This document shows positions 23,911-33,930 of a stretch of 64,000 nt of DNA, one piece after another. The position numbers and the translations under genes were made by a program. Origin of the DNA: Zantedeschia hybrid cultivar (Eukaryota; Streptophyta; Magnoliopsida; Alismatales; Araceae). Positions within the stretch are counted from its first letter, which is position 1, and each line of letters begins with the position of its first letter. The notes below the pieces were generated by a model that worked only from the letters and a program-made list of their open reading frames with translations, ran no database searches and was not told the origin of the DNA. The stretch covers positions 3,272,001-3,336,000 of the forward strand of contig JARZZO010000011.1 in NCBI GenBank assembly GCA_030544215.1. Reading direction: 5' to 3'.

Positions 23911-24799
23911 ATGATCAGCATAGAGGCGGCACGACGCCACCGCTCAAGAAGAGGTGGTAGCCACCGAAGGAGGAGGAGGAGAAGAAGAGTGGACGGGGCC
24001 GCCTCTGTTGTTGCTTGCGACGGTGGCCTGCCATGTTGTCGAGGAGGAGGAAAGGCACCGAAAGGTCGCGCCTTCTCGCCGCCATGTGGTTCCCTGCGAC
24101 CACCTCCGAGCCGCCGCCAAGGAGGGGACGCCGGCGGTGCCCTCCCAGAATGTTGTGGGTTTTCGACCGATGGTCGCCGACGAGCCCCAGCGCCGGAAAA
24201 TCCTTGAGATACCTCTCAGAAAAGGGTTGCCGCTGAAGGAAGCCAGCAGACGGCAAAGGACGACCGGCCCTACAAGAGGCCCAGGACCGGCAGGGTGCCC
24301 GCCCCCATAGGGTGGGTGGAGAAGGTGGTGCGCATGGGCGGGTGGAACCCGTGGTTCCTGTTGAAGAAGCTGCTCTCCAACACCGACGTCGATCTCCACT
24401 TCAGCCAACTGCCCCTCCCCAGGGGCGGCGCCGAGAAGGTGGTGTACTGCCTGTCCGACGACGAACGCGGGAATTCCTCAGCAAGCAGGGCCTCACGCTG
24501 ATGGTGCTGGACAGGTGGGGGCGGGAGTACCCCGGCGGCGTCCTCAAGCGCTGGAACAGCAAGGGCTGGATCGTCATGAAGGGGGAGGCATGTGGCCGAG
24601 GGCCGCCGCGCCCATGGGGTTGAGTGCCGGCGACGTCCTGGAGGTCTTCACCTTCCGCGTCGGCCCGCCGAAGAAAGACGCGGGCGGGGTGGTGCTGGTG
24701 TTCATCAACGCCGGCCCCAACCTGGGCTTTGCGGCGGCCGACGAGGAGGAGGAGGAAGCGGCTGAGCAGAGCAGCCTTGGAGAGCACGCAGCACACTGA
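23911..24799 (+). pseudogene. B3-domain (DUF313-type) protein gene, disrupted frame
   Basis: The B3 DNA-binding fold of the DUF313 plant family is readable across three frames. VVRMGGWNPWFLLKKLLSNT, followed by DVDLH, lies in frame 1 (24295-24465). FLSKQGLTLMVLDRWGREY, then LKRWNSKGWIVMKGE, is in frame 3 (to about 24600). LSAGDVLEVFTFRVG is in frame 2, ending at a stop at 24797-24799. An upstream part ending in GPTRGPGPAG (about 24290) is in frame 2 and must also shift at about 24300. Family hallmarks are the MGG before the domain, the TDVD-type core, and the KRW/SKGW and GLSAGDVLEV motifs. Each of the three shifts has the sense of one missing base, and each lies in or beside a short G or C run. 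The locus is therefore either a recent pseudogene or an intact gene with assembly errors in GC-rich DNA. The start (23911 or 23954) is uncertain. B3 proteins act in the nucleus as transcription factors. Confidence 0.7.
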
Positions 24800-27227
24800 T
24801 TACGTAGTTCTTCTTCGTGCACAGACATTAGTTTTTGGTTATCTCCAGATCAGATAGATTCGTTTCTGTGGTGGGGGTTTCTGTTTTGGAAAACCCCATC
24901 TGTTTACTGGTTTTTTGTTGCTAGGTCTTGTAAGTAATCGTTGACGATTCATTCGTTAATGAAACCTTCCACAAGTTGTTCTTCTACTTGTACAAATTCT
25001 AGTTCCAGACTGGTCAATCTGATTTGCTATGCGTAGTTTTCCTTCTTTGCTTCGTTTTCTCCCTTGACCAAACGGCGTATGGGTGGAAAATGCTCTTGAT
25101 TAAGGGTCTGTTTGATTACACGGATGAAAATATTTTTCTTAAAAAATACATTTACAAGAAAAATAAAGCAAACAGACCCTAAATTGCCGACAATTTCTTG
25201 TGCCGCCAAAATCAAATGGGCTGCATGGGAAAATGGGTCAAAAGTGTGGTGCACTGAATCCAAGGATGAGGAGGTTTAATCAAGTCAGAGAGACATTTTG
25301 TCAAATATGTAGTAGGTCCTAATTCCCGTTTCAACCTTTGTTGGAACATTCTTTCCTCACTTGGGTGACCACTGATGAATCGCTCTCCATTTCCGTGTGC
25401 TATCTTTTATGGGCTATGGACTTTTGTTGTTTGGTTATGTTCGTAATCTTTCACCACGTAGGATTTTGTGCACCTTAATTTGTGACACTGAGGGAGATGT
25501 CAACAATATATAAGACACCGGTCTCTAGCCGCATCACCTACCATTCCAACATGACAAACATGCTTGATATTATAACATCTCAATACTTGCCTCACCTGTG
25601 AAGCCGTGACGCCCATTGAAGGCAAGAACAATCGTTCCTCAAACTATGTGCATGGTTAGATGATTAAGAAACACATTATGAAGTTGTGACGATTAATTAG
25701 TAGGCGACCTTGAGGTCATTATGTACACTAAAAAGGTTTAAGCAGAGAGCTTTGAAGCGCATTATGGTCCTATTCTATTCATTTTGACTTAAAAGAGTTT
25801 GTTTGTATCATTGTAAAACACTGCAATCCAAAAAAAAATATTCTGCTTTACAGTGTTTTCATTTGTTTGGTTCAAACAATGTAAAACAAAATCTTTGTAG
25901 GCCTTTGCTTGCCCACCTTGAGGTTCATTCAAGACTTTTGAATGATGAATAGTTAAGATCATAATGCTTACTATATCAAACAATCTTTATTAATTTCCCA
26001 AAAGATTTGATACAAAACATCGACCATTATGAGGTATCTAAACAACCTCATTGAGAGAGAGAGAGAGAGAGATTGGAGAGGGACTAGAAGTAGAAACCCC
26101 AGAATAGCTAATCCAAGGGTAAGCTAGTCACTTGTTTGGTAATTAATTAAGTCAAGTAAACAATGATAATTAGGGCTGTAATTCAATTGAGTTAACTCAG
26201 ATTGGGGTCAGCTCTAACTAAACTCATATCAAAAGCCCCTCTAGCTCAACCAATTTCCTCAACCTTAATTCATTAATCCATATCTAACAATATTATTCCA
26301 ACCTAACATATCTCATATAACTCAACCTTCATCACGTTATGTCAAGTTGAGTCATGTTATATCTTCGTATCTTTACTTTCTTTACCTCACTACTAAAATT
26401 CCACATATAAAAGATAAATGAATTTATCTATCTATCTAAACTAAGTAATTAAGAAAAAAGGTACGAACATAATTGTGTGGCTACTACATTTGAGAATATA
26501 TTTATTTGTATTTTAAATGTTTATTTAAGGTTAAAAAATTAAATAAAATATATTTAGTGAAATACCTTATATTTATAGATAGTAAATATTCGACTCTAGT
26601 TAGATTGGATTGGCCGACCATCAATCTGACTCAACTTATCTCAAGTTAGACTGAAAGATTATCAATCCTAACCAAATCCAACCCTAATTTAGTCAGGTTC
26701 AACTGGATCTAACCATTGGGTTGGATTCCTCGAATTTGAGGAGACTCATTACAGTTGCAACAAACATTCATAACGACAGGAGGGTGGCAATATTTTAATA
26801 GAATTTAAGAATATTAGAATTAATTCAATTCTATAGGAAAATCGCACAAATGAAAAAGTTTTTAACAGTATGTTTACAAAAATTCATAGAATTCACCCCG
26901 TCTGCGAAGCTGGTGGTAGGCTAGAACAATGGTTCCACAAATTGTCCTTGATGATTAAGAAACGCATTACGAAGATGTAAGAGTAACTTTGCAAATTAAC
27001 CCGAAGACCATAGAATAGGGGATACCAACAAATAGCTAGCGTACGTAAGGGTTAAATTAAACAGAGAAATCAACAGTACTAGCTTGGGAGTAATTAAAAA
27101 ACGCGTGTCATTCTTAGATGTAGCTGTATAGTTGAGGCAATTAGACAAACTCATAGGCCTGCGGGTTAGGTCGGCGCGCATCTTGTTCAAACGATCCAGT
27201 CTCAACTACTCTGTTCGTCGTTTTAAA
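24800..27227. other. Intergenic DNA
   Basis: No coding exon was recognised. The stretch holds a small Tourist-like MITE (25104-25179), a GA microsatellite (about 26050-26071) and, near 26166-26750, sequence that begins TAGGGCTGTAATTC and is rich in GGTTGGATT / CCAACC motifs. That part may be another decayed hAT-like element, but I could not define its right end. Confidence 0.45.
25104..25179. mobile_element. Tourist-like MITE, 76 bp, TAA target duplication
   Basis: The ends GGGTCTGTTTG and CAAACAGACCC are perfect inverted repeats. Both flanks are TAA (25101-25103 and 25180-25182). A GGGTCTGTTTG-type terminus with a 3-bp TWA duplication is typical of PIF/Harbinger-derived MITEs. Confidence 0.7.
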
Positions 27228-27263
27228 TATGATCCTGAGTCTTAGATTTTTGGATCTATCTTG

Positions 27264-27294
<31 letters not shown>

Positions 27295-27428
27295 GTATAC
27301 TTGATGTTCAGATTGCATACTTCGATTTTGAACCAAATAAGCACTTTGGAATTGCAAAGTAAATTCACATCTATCTTCAAACGACACTTCCATCAATGTC
27401 TGTGCAAAGATCAGATATCGATTCATAT

Positions 27429-27974
27429 GTGAGAGGAGACCAAGCTCCTGCTTTGATACCATCTTACAAACCACAGAATCCGGATGTTGAATTTGAAGAG
27501 TTCAAGATCATAAGTACGGGTCACAACTAAAATTAACCGATATAAGACTATCGTATAGTCACTCCAACACAAACATTACAAAAAATACTTCTGTATGATC
27601 TCTCTGTTGTCTTCTTCGATTTTACTAGGATCCGTACCTTCTTATTCCTTTTTATTTATTATGTGCTCCCTGCTTCTCATGTGCTCCCGTCTTATATAAA
27701 TGTCTCTCCGGGGGGGACCACCACAGCTCCTCTCTTCTCGAGAATCCATACATCCCTTATCAGTGTATGGACAACTATCTCTCGAGCACAGGTTTAAGTT
27801 CGGCCTCAATGGGAAAATGGAGCACCTAACAACGCATCTTTACAGACCAAGAACTACGAGATCACCCCTTTCATTCTGAGGTGACGGAGAGATCATACCA
27901 TTCGAACCTTTTTTTTCATGCTCAGCAAATATTTGAGCTTTCCTCCTCTCCGTACTGAGAAGATTTCTTCTCTT
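27429..27974 (-). mobile_element. LTR-like insertion present only in unit A
   Basis: Unit B reads straight through this point. Unit A has 546 bp flanked by CATAT (27424-27428 and 27975-27979), a possible 5-bp target duplication. On the minus strand it contains TGGTATCAAAGCAGGAGC (about 27447-27464), a good match to the initiator-tRNA-Met primer binding site. The sequence before it may be LTR. The outer ends do not form TG...CA termini, so it is a truncated or rearranged LTR-element fragment. Confidence 0.5.
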
Positions 27975-28223
27975 CATATATCTACATCCAAGAACATCTC
28001 CACTAACATACATGTATTCCAAGTTCAACTACACAAAAGAGTTGGCCATGTCCCGTGTGAATCAGAAGTTTACCCAGAATAAAAAAATCCAAAGAAAGCA
28101 GCCCCTCAAGGGCCACCCAGAAACGAATCTCTCTCTCTCTCTCTCTCATGAAGCTCGAACTTGGCATTTGGAAGGGAGCCAGCAAAGCGGGGTGCAAGTC
28201 CGATGCTGCTGCTCGTCATGTGG

Positions 28224-28481
28224 CTATCTGCGTCTGGAAGTACGTTGAGAACAGTGGAAGGCGATGAGCGCTACCTCCTTTGCCCAGGCCACCAGCTCCT
28301 TCTTCATCATCTTCTCATCTCTCCACAGCAGCGGATCGATGGGGTGACTGCAATCCATGGTATTCCATGGCCGAGGGGCCAACAGCTCCTCTGCCAATGC
28401 ATCGACGGCGCCGGTTCCGGTGGACTCGACGGCAGCGGGAACGTCGCCGGCTGTGGTGTAGCTCCCTATGAGGTTTGACAT
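28224..28481 (-). CDS. Small protein 1A, unknown function, 85 aa
   Basis: Intronless ORF with an ATG at 28479-28481 and a TATA box on the same strand 67-73 bp upstream. The protein has a variable, small-residue N-terminal half (T, A, G, V), then PLLWRDEKMMKKELVAWAKE, an amphipathic and probably helical block, and a basic tail (TSRRR). No signal peptide or membrane segment is visible. The same C-terminal block (LWRD-E---K-ELVAWAKEVA) occurs in the other three small genes of this locus. It differs from 1B at 4 of 85 residues (Y8C, P15V, A30E, M58R), so the reading frame has been kept since duplication. I do not recognise a named family and assign no function. Confidence 0.7.
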   Translation of the reverse strand: MSNLIGSYTTAGDVPAAVESTGTGAVDALAEELLAPRPWNTMDCSHPIDPLLWRDEKMMKKELVAWAKEVALIAFHCSQRTSRRR

Positions 28482-28547
28482 GGCAGGAACTTAAGGGAGA
28501 TGATGGAGTGTTGAGATTCTTCGGTCAGTCTCCATCTGCGTGGTGAG

Positions 28548-28554
28548 CTTTATA
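28548..28554 (-). promoter_or_regulatory. TATA box of small gene 1A
   Basis: TATAAAG on the minus strand, about 70 bp upstream of the ATG, the expected distance for a short plant leader. The equivalent in copy 1B reads TATATATAAAG at about 33920-33930. Confidence 0.55.
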
Positions 28555-30930
28555 AACAAGTGGAGAAGGATGAGATATATAGAAGCACGAGGAACACGCT
28601 ACGACGAGCGTGCACCGCGTTGGCATTTAATTACTACACAGAGGGATATGGTCCAATAGATTATATGTATGCTTTCCTAGCAGCGTATTGAACTAAAAGA
28701 GGAAACCCACCTTTGGATCTAAGTCCAGCAATATTGAGAGAGAGAAGGAGGGGGAAAACAAATATTGTAAAAAAATTTCTCATGTAATATCAAAATTTGG
28801 CAAATGCATAGGTTCTCTCTCTTGTTAGACTCCGATCCAAATGTGTACTGAGAAAATTTCTTCTCAAAATGAAATAACTTTTTCTAAAACAAAATAAAAA
28901 AAGACAATACTCAATGCGCGCCCGGCCTATCAACGCGCGGTGTACGCGCACGTTGGCATGCACATGAGTGTACAGCAAGTGCGGCTCAAAAAAGAAATGA
29001 CACTGCATTTTCTTTTGACCAAGGAATTTGTGGTACCATTCAACGTGTTGCCACGGAAATGACTACTAGAAGTAGTGCTTGATGAGATGAGATTTTTTAT
29101 TTTATTCTCTTATACCTTTTTTCGGACATAAAGATGAAAGTATACTATCATTTATCATAAAATGATGAGAAAGTAACATAGATCTCCATCTCATCTCCAT
29201 GTAAATGGAGACATTCAAATGTCCTGCGTAAAAGATCTCATCTTATACTTGACTATAAAATATTATTTCATGGGAGAGGTGCAATATGTAGGATTATTTC
29301 TTTAAGAATCTAAGAGTATCTCCTAGGTAGAAGAGTCCCAATTTTGTACCCAAAAGAATTCTTTGCTAAGTGAGAATTATTGAGCAAATTTTGCAAGAGA
29401 GAATATGTAAACATTTGGTCACCATGTCAGTGAGATAAAAGAACTTGTAGGTGGGAATGTTCACTATGTGGTTCAAAAATATTAAAGCAGTCAGCTTGGT
29501 TTGGTAGTTTGATTAGCAATGAAAAAAGTGTGATACTTACTACCCATCTTGCGGCCAATTACACACATTTTGAAAAAAAAGTTTTAAAGCTGGGCCTCAC
29601 ATGTCTCGCATGCATGTCCGTTTAATTCGATCTCTAATTAGACATCTCAAAAAGGTTAAAAAATAAAAAATTAAAGCCCAATGAACAGTAAAATCATATT
29701 GTTAATGGGTAGAGCCTAATGATATTTTTTAATTCTTTGATAGGAGAATAAGAGAAAAATAAAGGATCTAACTCCTAAAATAAGACTAATTCTAATTTGA
29801 TACGCAAAATAAGTTATATCGTGTCAAAATTACTTATTTCCTAGATAAAGAGAATAAACAATTCCACCATAGACCCAAGAATTATATATTCTGTCTATTC
29901 CGCTAGTAGAACCCACACCATCATTAAAGTGAAACATCCCTTATTTTGGCGTAAGCAATTCAAGTATAAGTAATTATAGACAACCCGTTGTGCTATCAAA
30001 GTGGGGCTTAAATTTTTTGAGTTATTTTGGAGATCATGTTATATAAACATGTGAGGCATATGAAGCCCGACCTAACTTTTTCTGAAGAAAAATTGGGTGT
30101 AACTGCACCATCAAACAGTGCAACAAGTAATACTGATGAGAAAGAAAGTTAATTTGGTTTGAAATCAAGGAGAATGAAGTAATTTGATTTGCTTTAAGTT
30201 TGAAGGCAGATGAATCAAAGTAATACAATAGCATGAGATTTCATTTACAACTTCAAATCTAAAAATGTTTGATTTCGTGTGATGTCGAAGGGGCTGCTCA
30301 GTCCAAGCTTAGCACGGGCCAACCCACTTAACGCTTAACGTTAGATCAAATAGCTGGTCATATAGATGTTTGATAAACAAAAATCAAGAAAATGAACCTA
30401 ACTAAATACAAATCTAATACTTTATAATAGACTAAATACAAATTAATTTAAACATAAAATATATAATAATAATATAAGTCTAAAAAAGATAAACTATATT
30501 GAGGGTAAGATTTTGGATTCATTCTATGCATGTGTAGTTAGAAAATAGTTCAACAAACGTTTGGTATGTGACAGTAGCAAGTTCAAAATGATAAATGGTG
30601 TTAAATACAAAATTGTTAGAGTTACTCGATGTAAGTTAATTTACATATTTGACAAGATGGTGTGAACATTAATTAGAGTGAAACATGTGCTAGAGCCAAA
30701 GAAGCCGGAAATATTGAACTCGAGGTCACATAAATGGGCAGTGTTCACAAACATGTAAGGAGGGTCAAGATAATTGCAATTGCATTCCCGTCTTATTAGG
30801 CAACTCGTATGAGAGAATAGTATATAGATTATTCTGTTGGTGGAAGCAAGGTGTGGAAACAAACAGGTCTCATTCACATTAGCCAGTGACTGTGGCAGTG
30901 GTCTCATTCCCATTAGCCGGAAGTCATTTA

Positions 30931-31130
30931 TAAAATATTTTATTTATTTATTTTGCTTTCAACCAAACGCCCCAACTTGAAGTTTCTTAAATTAAATAAA
31001 AAAACAAAGTTGTTAGTTTTGGCTTTTACAACAATAAAAATTAAGTATAATTATTTGCATCCCTCATTTTCTTTATCTTATAAGAAGAAGTCAAAAGTGA
31101 CTTCCAATTAAAAGTTAGCCAAACACACCC
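30931..31130. mobile_element. Truncated Tourist-like MITE (right part only)
   Basis: This is the unit-A counterpart of the MITE at 36761-37024. The right terminus AGCCAAACACACCC followed by TTA is kept, but the left terminus is missing because of the deletion at about 30900-30920. Confidence 0.5.
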
Positions 31131-31589
31131 TTAGAATGGTATCATGGTCTTGCAAGTCTATCTGGACCAATCAGAAGACCACTATTCAAACACAAATAGC
31201 ATCCTGACTGTGAAAGAAGTCTATTTGAAATGAGTTGGTTTCCTGTCAGGGCATCCACTGGTTGAACTCAGTCTATGCAAAGAAAGTTAGAAGCATTTTT
31301 CAAGAAAACCCTTCATTATTCGGATTGGGAAAAACTTCATAGGAAGGGGTTATTTGAAACATTTCCCTGTCAGCACTGACTGAGTGCTGCACCGAGGGGA
31401 TTTCTGTTCATTTGAGATACACTCAGAAGTCGACTGGCATAGAGAACAAATAAAATAGGGTTGCTTCGTGATCTTTTTCTGTTAGTTTCCGTTGTGTACA
31501 TATTGTAGGGAGACGGAACCATAGAGAGCGACAGGGAGAAAAATCTAAATCTTTTTGGCAATAGGGAAACTCACTCCATGGTACGAGCA

Positions 31590-31784
31590 AGATTCACCGA
31601 CGCGAATGATCGGATCGATTCGGATCTCCCATGATTCCATGCGAGTCGGGTCGACTCGACTGCATTGTATAAAAAAAGTTTTTAAATCGCATAGACTCGG
31701 TCGAGTCGTATTGACTTGAATTCGTCCTGATACGGTATGAGTCACTCGAATCGACATGAGTCGATCCGGTACAGCAGATCATGG
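31590..31784. mobile_element. MULE-like MITE, unit A copy
   Basis: Flanked by GTACGAGCA (31581-31589) and ATACGAGCA (31785-31793), 8 of 9 identical. The termini AGATTCACCGACGCG and (reverse complement) CCATGATCTGCTGTACC, plus the GATCGG / GAGTCG-rich interior, relate it to the elements at 13130 and 42211. It is present at the same place in unit B, so it inserted before the duplication. Confidence 0.65.
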
Positions 31785-32447
31785 ATACGAGCACTTGGCA
31801 GTTCAATTCCCAACATCTCACGAAGGACAGATAGATGACAGTAGCTAGAGGAGCAAAAAAGTATCCCTGTTTAGACTCAGCTGTAAACTCGAGACAAGCG
31901 GAAAAATCAGGTAAGGAGAGTATGTAGGTAAGACGATTGTTTCTTGGTGAATGCTGCGTATATTGTCTTAAAAGTTTTTTTTTTTGTTTTTCTTGGAATA
32001 AGTCTTAAAAGTTTTGAATTGAAGAATCTAACTTTAACATGATATCGGAGTATGCATACACGGTACGCATTTGGTGTTCATATGACTGACTTTATATAAT
32101 TAAAAAATTGAAAAGCTTTGAGTAATTAGAAAATCTATTTCCGCTGCACACATCTATCTTCAAGGAACATCTCCACTAGCTAACATTTGTGCCAAGATCA
32201 GATTTGAATGCATACATCCTTCTCCATAGAACAGCTAGCTCCACAAAAAATTGTACCAATAAGCTCAACTGTACGTACAAAGGAATTATTTTTTACGGGA
32301 AGATGAAATCCTACAAGAATTAACATTAATCACATCAATTCCTAAACACTTCATCTGAAAGCGTGGAAGCTCTCTCATAAAGCTCTAACTCGGCCTCCCA
32401 AATTACATTACATGGAGAGGAGCCATCAAAGGAATATGTACTTCTCT

Positions 32448-32714
32448 TCAACATCTCTGGCTATAGATCTGCCGCGAGTGTTGAGAACTGTGGTAGGCAA
32501 AGGATGCCACCTCCTTGGCCCAGGCCACCAGCTCTCTCTTAACCCTCTCCTCGTCATCCCTCCAAAGCCGCAGGTCAATCCCTCCGCAACCACATGCACC
32601 ACTCCATGGTCGAGGCAGCTGCGCACCCGGCTCCTCCGAGACCTCCTCGCCGGCTCCGGCAAGGTCGACGGCCAGGTTGCGGACTCCGGCACTCGTCACA
32701 GTGAGCTTCGACAT
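32448..32714 (-). CDS. Small protein 2A, unknown function, 88 aa
   Basis: Intronless ORF. I chose the ATG at 32712-32714 (MSKLTVTSAG) rather than the upstream in-frame ATG (32750), because MSKL aligns with MSNL of protein 1 and with 2B. The N-terminal half is small and acidic (about residues 17-30: DLAGAGEEVSEEPG). A cysteine pair follows (GACGCG), then DLRLWRDDEERVKRELVAWA, which ends in the KEVA block shared with proteins 1A and 1B. It differs from 2B at three residues in the shared part and in the tail, where 2B has six extra codons. The expected TATA position reads TATGTAA. Function unknown. Confidence 0.65.
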   Translation of the reverse strand: MSKLTVTSAGVRNLAVDLAGAGEEVSEEPGAQLPRPWSGACGCGGIDLRLWRDDEERVKRELVAWAKEVASFAYHSSQHSRQIYSQRC

Positions 32715-33594
32715 GGCTAGATGGATGATTGGGGAAGGAGAAGTGTTCATATTCTACAGCACACCTCCACCGGTGTTTCATTAGTACTTACATAATTGGA
32801 GGAGGACCACGAGATAAGAGCATCCGGTGTGAATTTGCACACACACTGCGAACTTACTGTACACCGCAAGTGTGCAGCAAGTACTTTACTATTCCAGCGT
32901 TCATCTAATGTGATCTTGATCTGTCAGAGTCATTGTCTCAATTCAAAGCAGTCTAATTTGAGATTCCACTAATCTAATTTAAGACTCTATTGGTCCAACT
33001 CAAGACCTCATATTATCTAATTTAAGACTACTAATTCAGTCATGTTTATGACCTAATATTCGAGTGACCTTACTACTGGACAAAAACTTTGTATCTGCCA
33101 CCAATTATATATGTCAAACATATGATACTGAATCTTAGATTTTTGGATCGATCGAGTTGCATATATGTCAAATATACTTGATGTTCAGATCGAATACTTC
33201 GATTTTTAACCAAATAAGCACTTTGGAATTGCAAAGTAAATTCACATCTATATATCTTCAAGCAGCACTTCCATCAATGTCTGTGCAAAGATCAGATATC
33301 GATTCATATATCTACATTCAAGAACATCTCCTCTAACATGCATGTATTCCAAGTTCAACTGCACAAAAGAGCTGGCCATGTCCCATGTGAATCAGAAGTT
33401 TACCCAGAATAATAAATTCCAAAACAACTTTTCCCGAGACCGAATCCCCTAAGTACAGTGGCCGACCGAACTCAGCCAGTACACTCAACAGCATGGAATC
33501 TCCCTCTCTCTCTCTCTCATGAAGCTCGAACTTGGCATTTGGAAGGGAGCCAACAAAGGGGGGTGCAAGTCCGATGCTGCTGCTCGTCATGTGG

Positions 33595-33852
33595 CTATCT
33601 GCGTCTGGAAGTACGTTGAGAACAGTGGAAGGCGATGAGCGCCACCTCCTTTGCCCAGGCCACCAGCTCCTTCTTCATCCTCTTCTCATCTCTCCACAGC
33701 AGCGGATCGATGGGGTGACTGCAATCCATGGTATTCCATGGCCGAGGGGCTAACAGCTCCTCTTCCAATGCATCCACGGCGCCGGTTCCGGTGGACTCGA
33801 CGGCGGCGACAACGTCGCCGGCTGTGGTGCAGCTCCCTATGAGGTTTGACAT
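33595..33852 (-). CDS. Small protein 1B, unknown function, 85 aa
   Basis: Copy of 1A with the ATG at 33850-33852 and the same length and ending. C-terminal block PLLWRDEKRMKKELVAWAKE. A TATA box (TATATATAAAG) lies 70-80 bp upstream on the minus strand. The downstream minus-strand sequence is also well conserved with unit A, suggesting a shared 3' UTR. Function unknown. Confidence 0.7.
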   Translation of the reverse strand: MSNLIGSCTTAGDVVAAVESTGTGAVDALEEELLAPRPWNTMDCSHPIDPLLWRDEKRMKKELVAWAKEVALIAFHCSQRTSRRR

Positions 33853-33919
33853 GGCAGGAACTTAAGGGAGATGATGGGGTGTTGAGATTCTTCGGTCAGT
33901 CTCCATCTGCGGTGTGGTG

Positions 33920-33930
33920 AACTTTATATA
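33920..33930 (-). promoter_or_regulatory. TATA box of small gene 1B
   Basis: TATATATAAAG on the minus strand, about 70-80 bp before the ATG; it aligns with the TATAAAG of copy 1A. Confidence 0.55.

Larger units (their letters stand above)
28560..32447. other. Intergenic part of unit A
   Basis: About 3.9 kb without a recognisable gene, matching 33.93-38.26 kb of unit B. It contains the truncated MITE at about 30930-31130 and the MULE-like MITE at 31590-31784. ORFs here (for example 31370-31561, which has a nearly identical counterpart at 37264-37455) show no domain. Confidence 0.5.
27228..32822. repeat. Tandem duplication, unit A
   Basis: This 5.6-kb unit is colinear with 33120-38662. Matching landmarks include the start (CTTAGATTTTTGGATC), gene 1 (28224 / 33595), the 28.8-30.9 kb intergenic part (34.2-36.2 kb), the MULE-like MITE (31590 / 37484), gene 2 (32448 / 38260) and the end GACCACGAGATAAGAGCAT. 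Differences: unit A has an extra 546 bp (27429-27974) and lacks about 600 bp that unit B has at 36.24-36.84 kb. A short spacer (32823-33119) separates the units. Confidence 0.85.

Noticed and set aside
28131..28147. CT-rich repeats (also at 33503, 50104 and 62794) as regulatory elements or CRISPR-like repeats
   Set aside because: They are simple dinucleotide microsatellites. No spaced unique-spacer array exists in the window.
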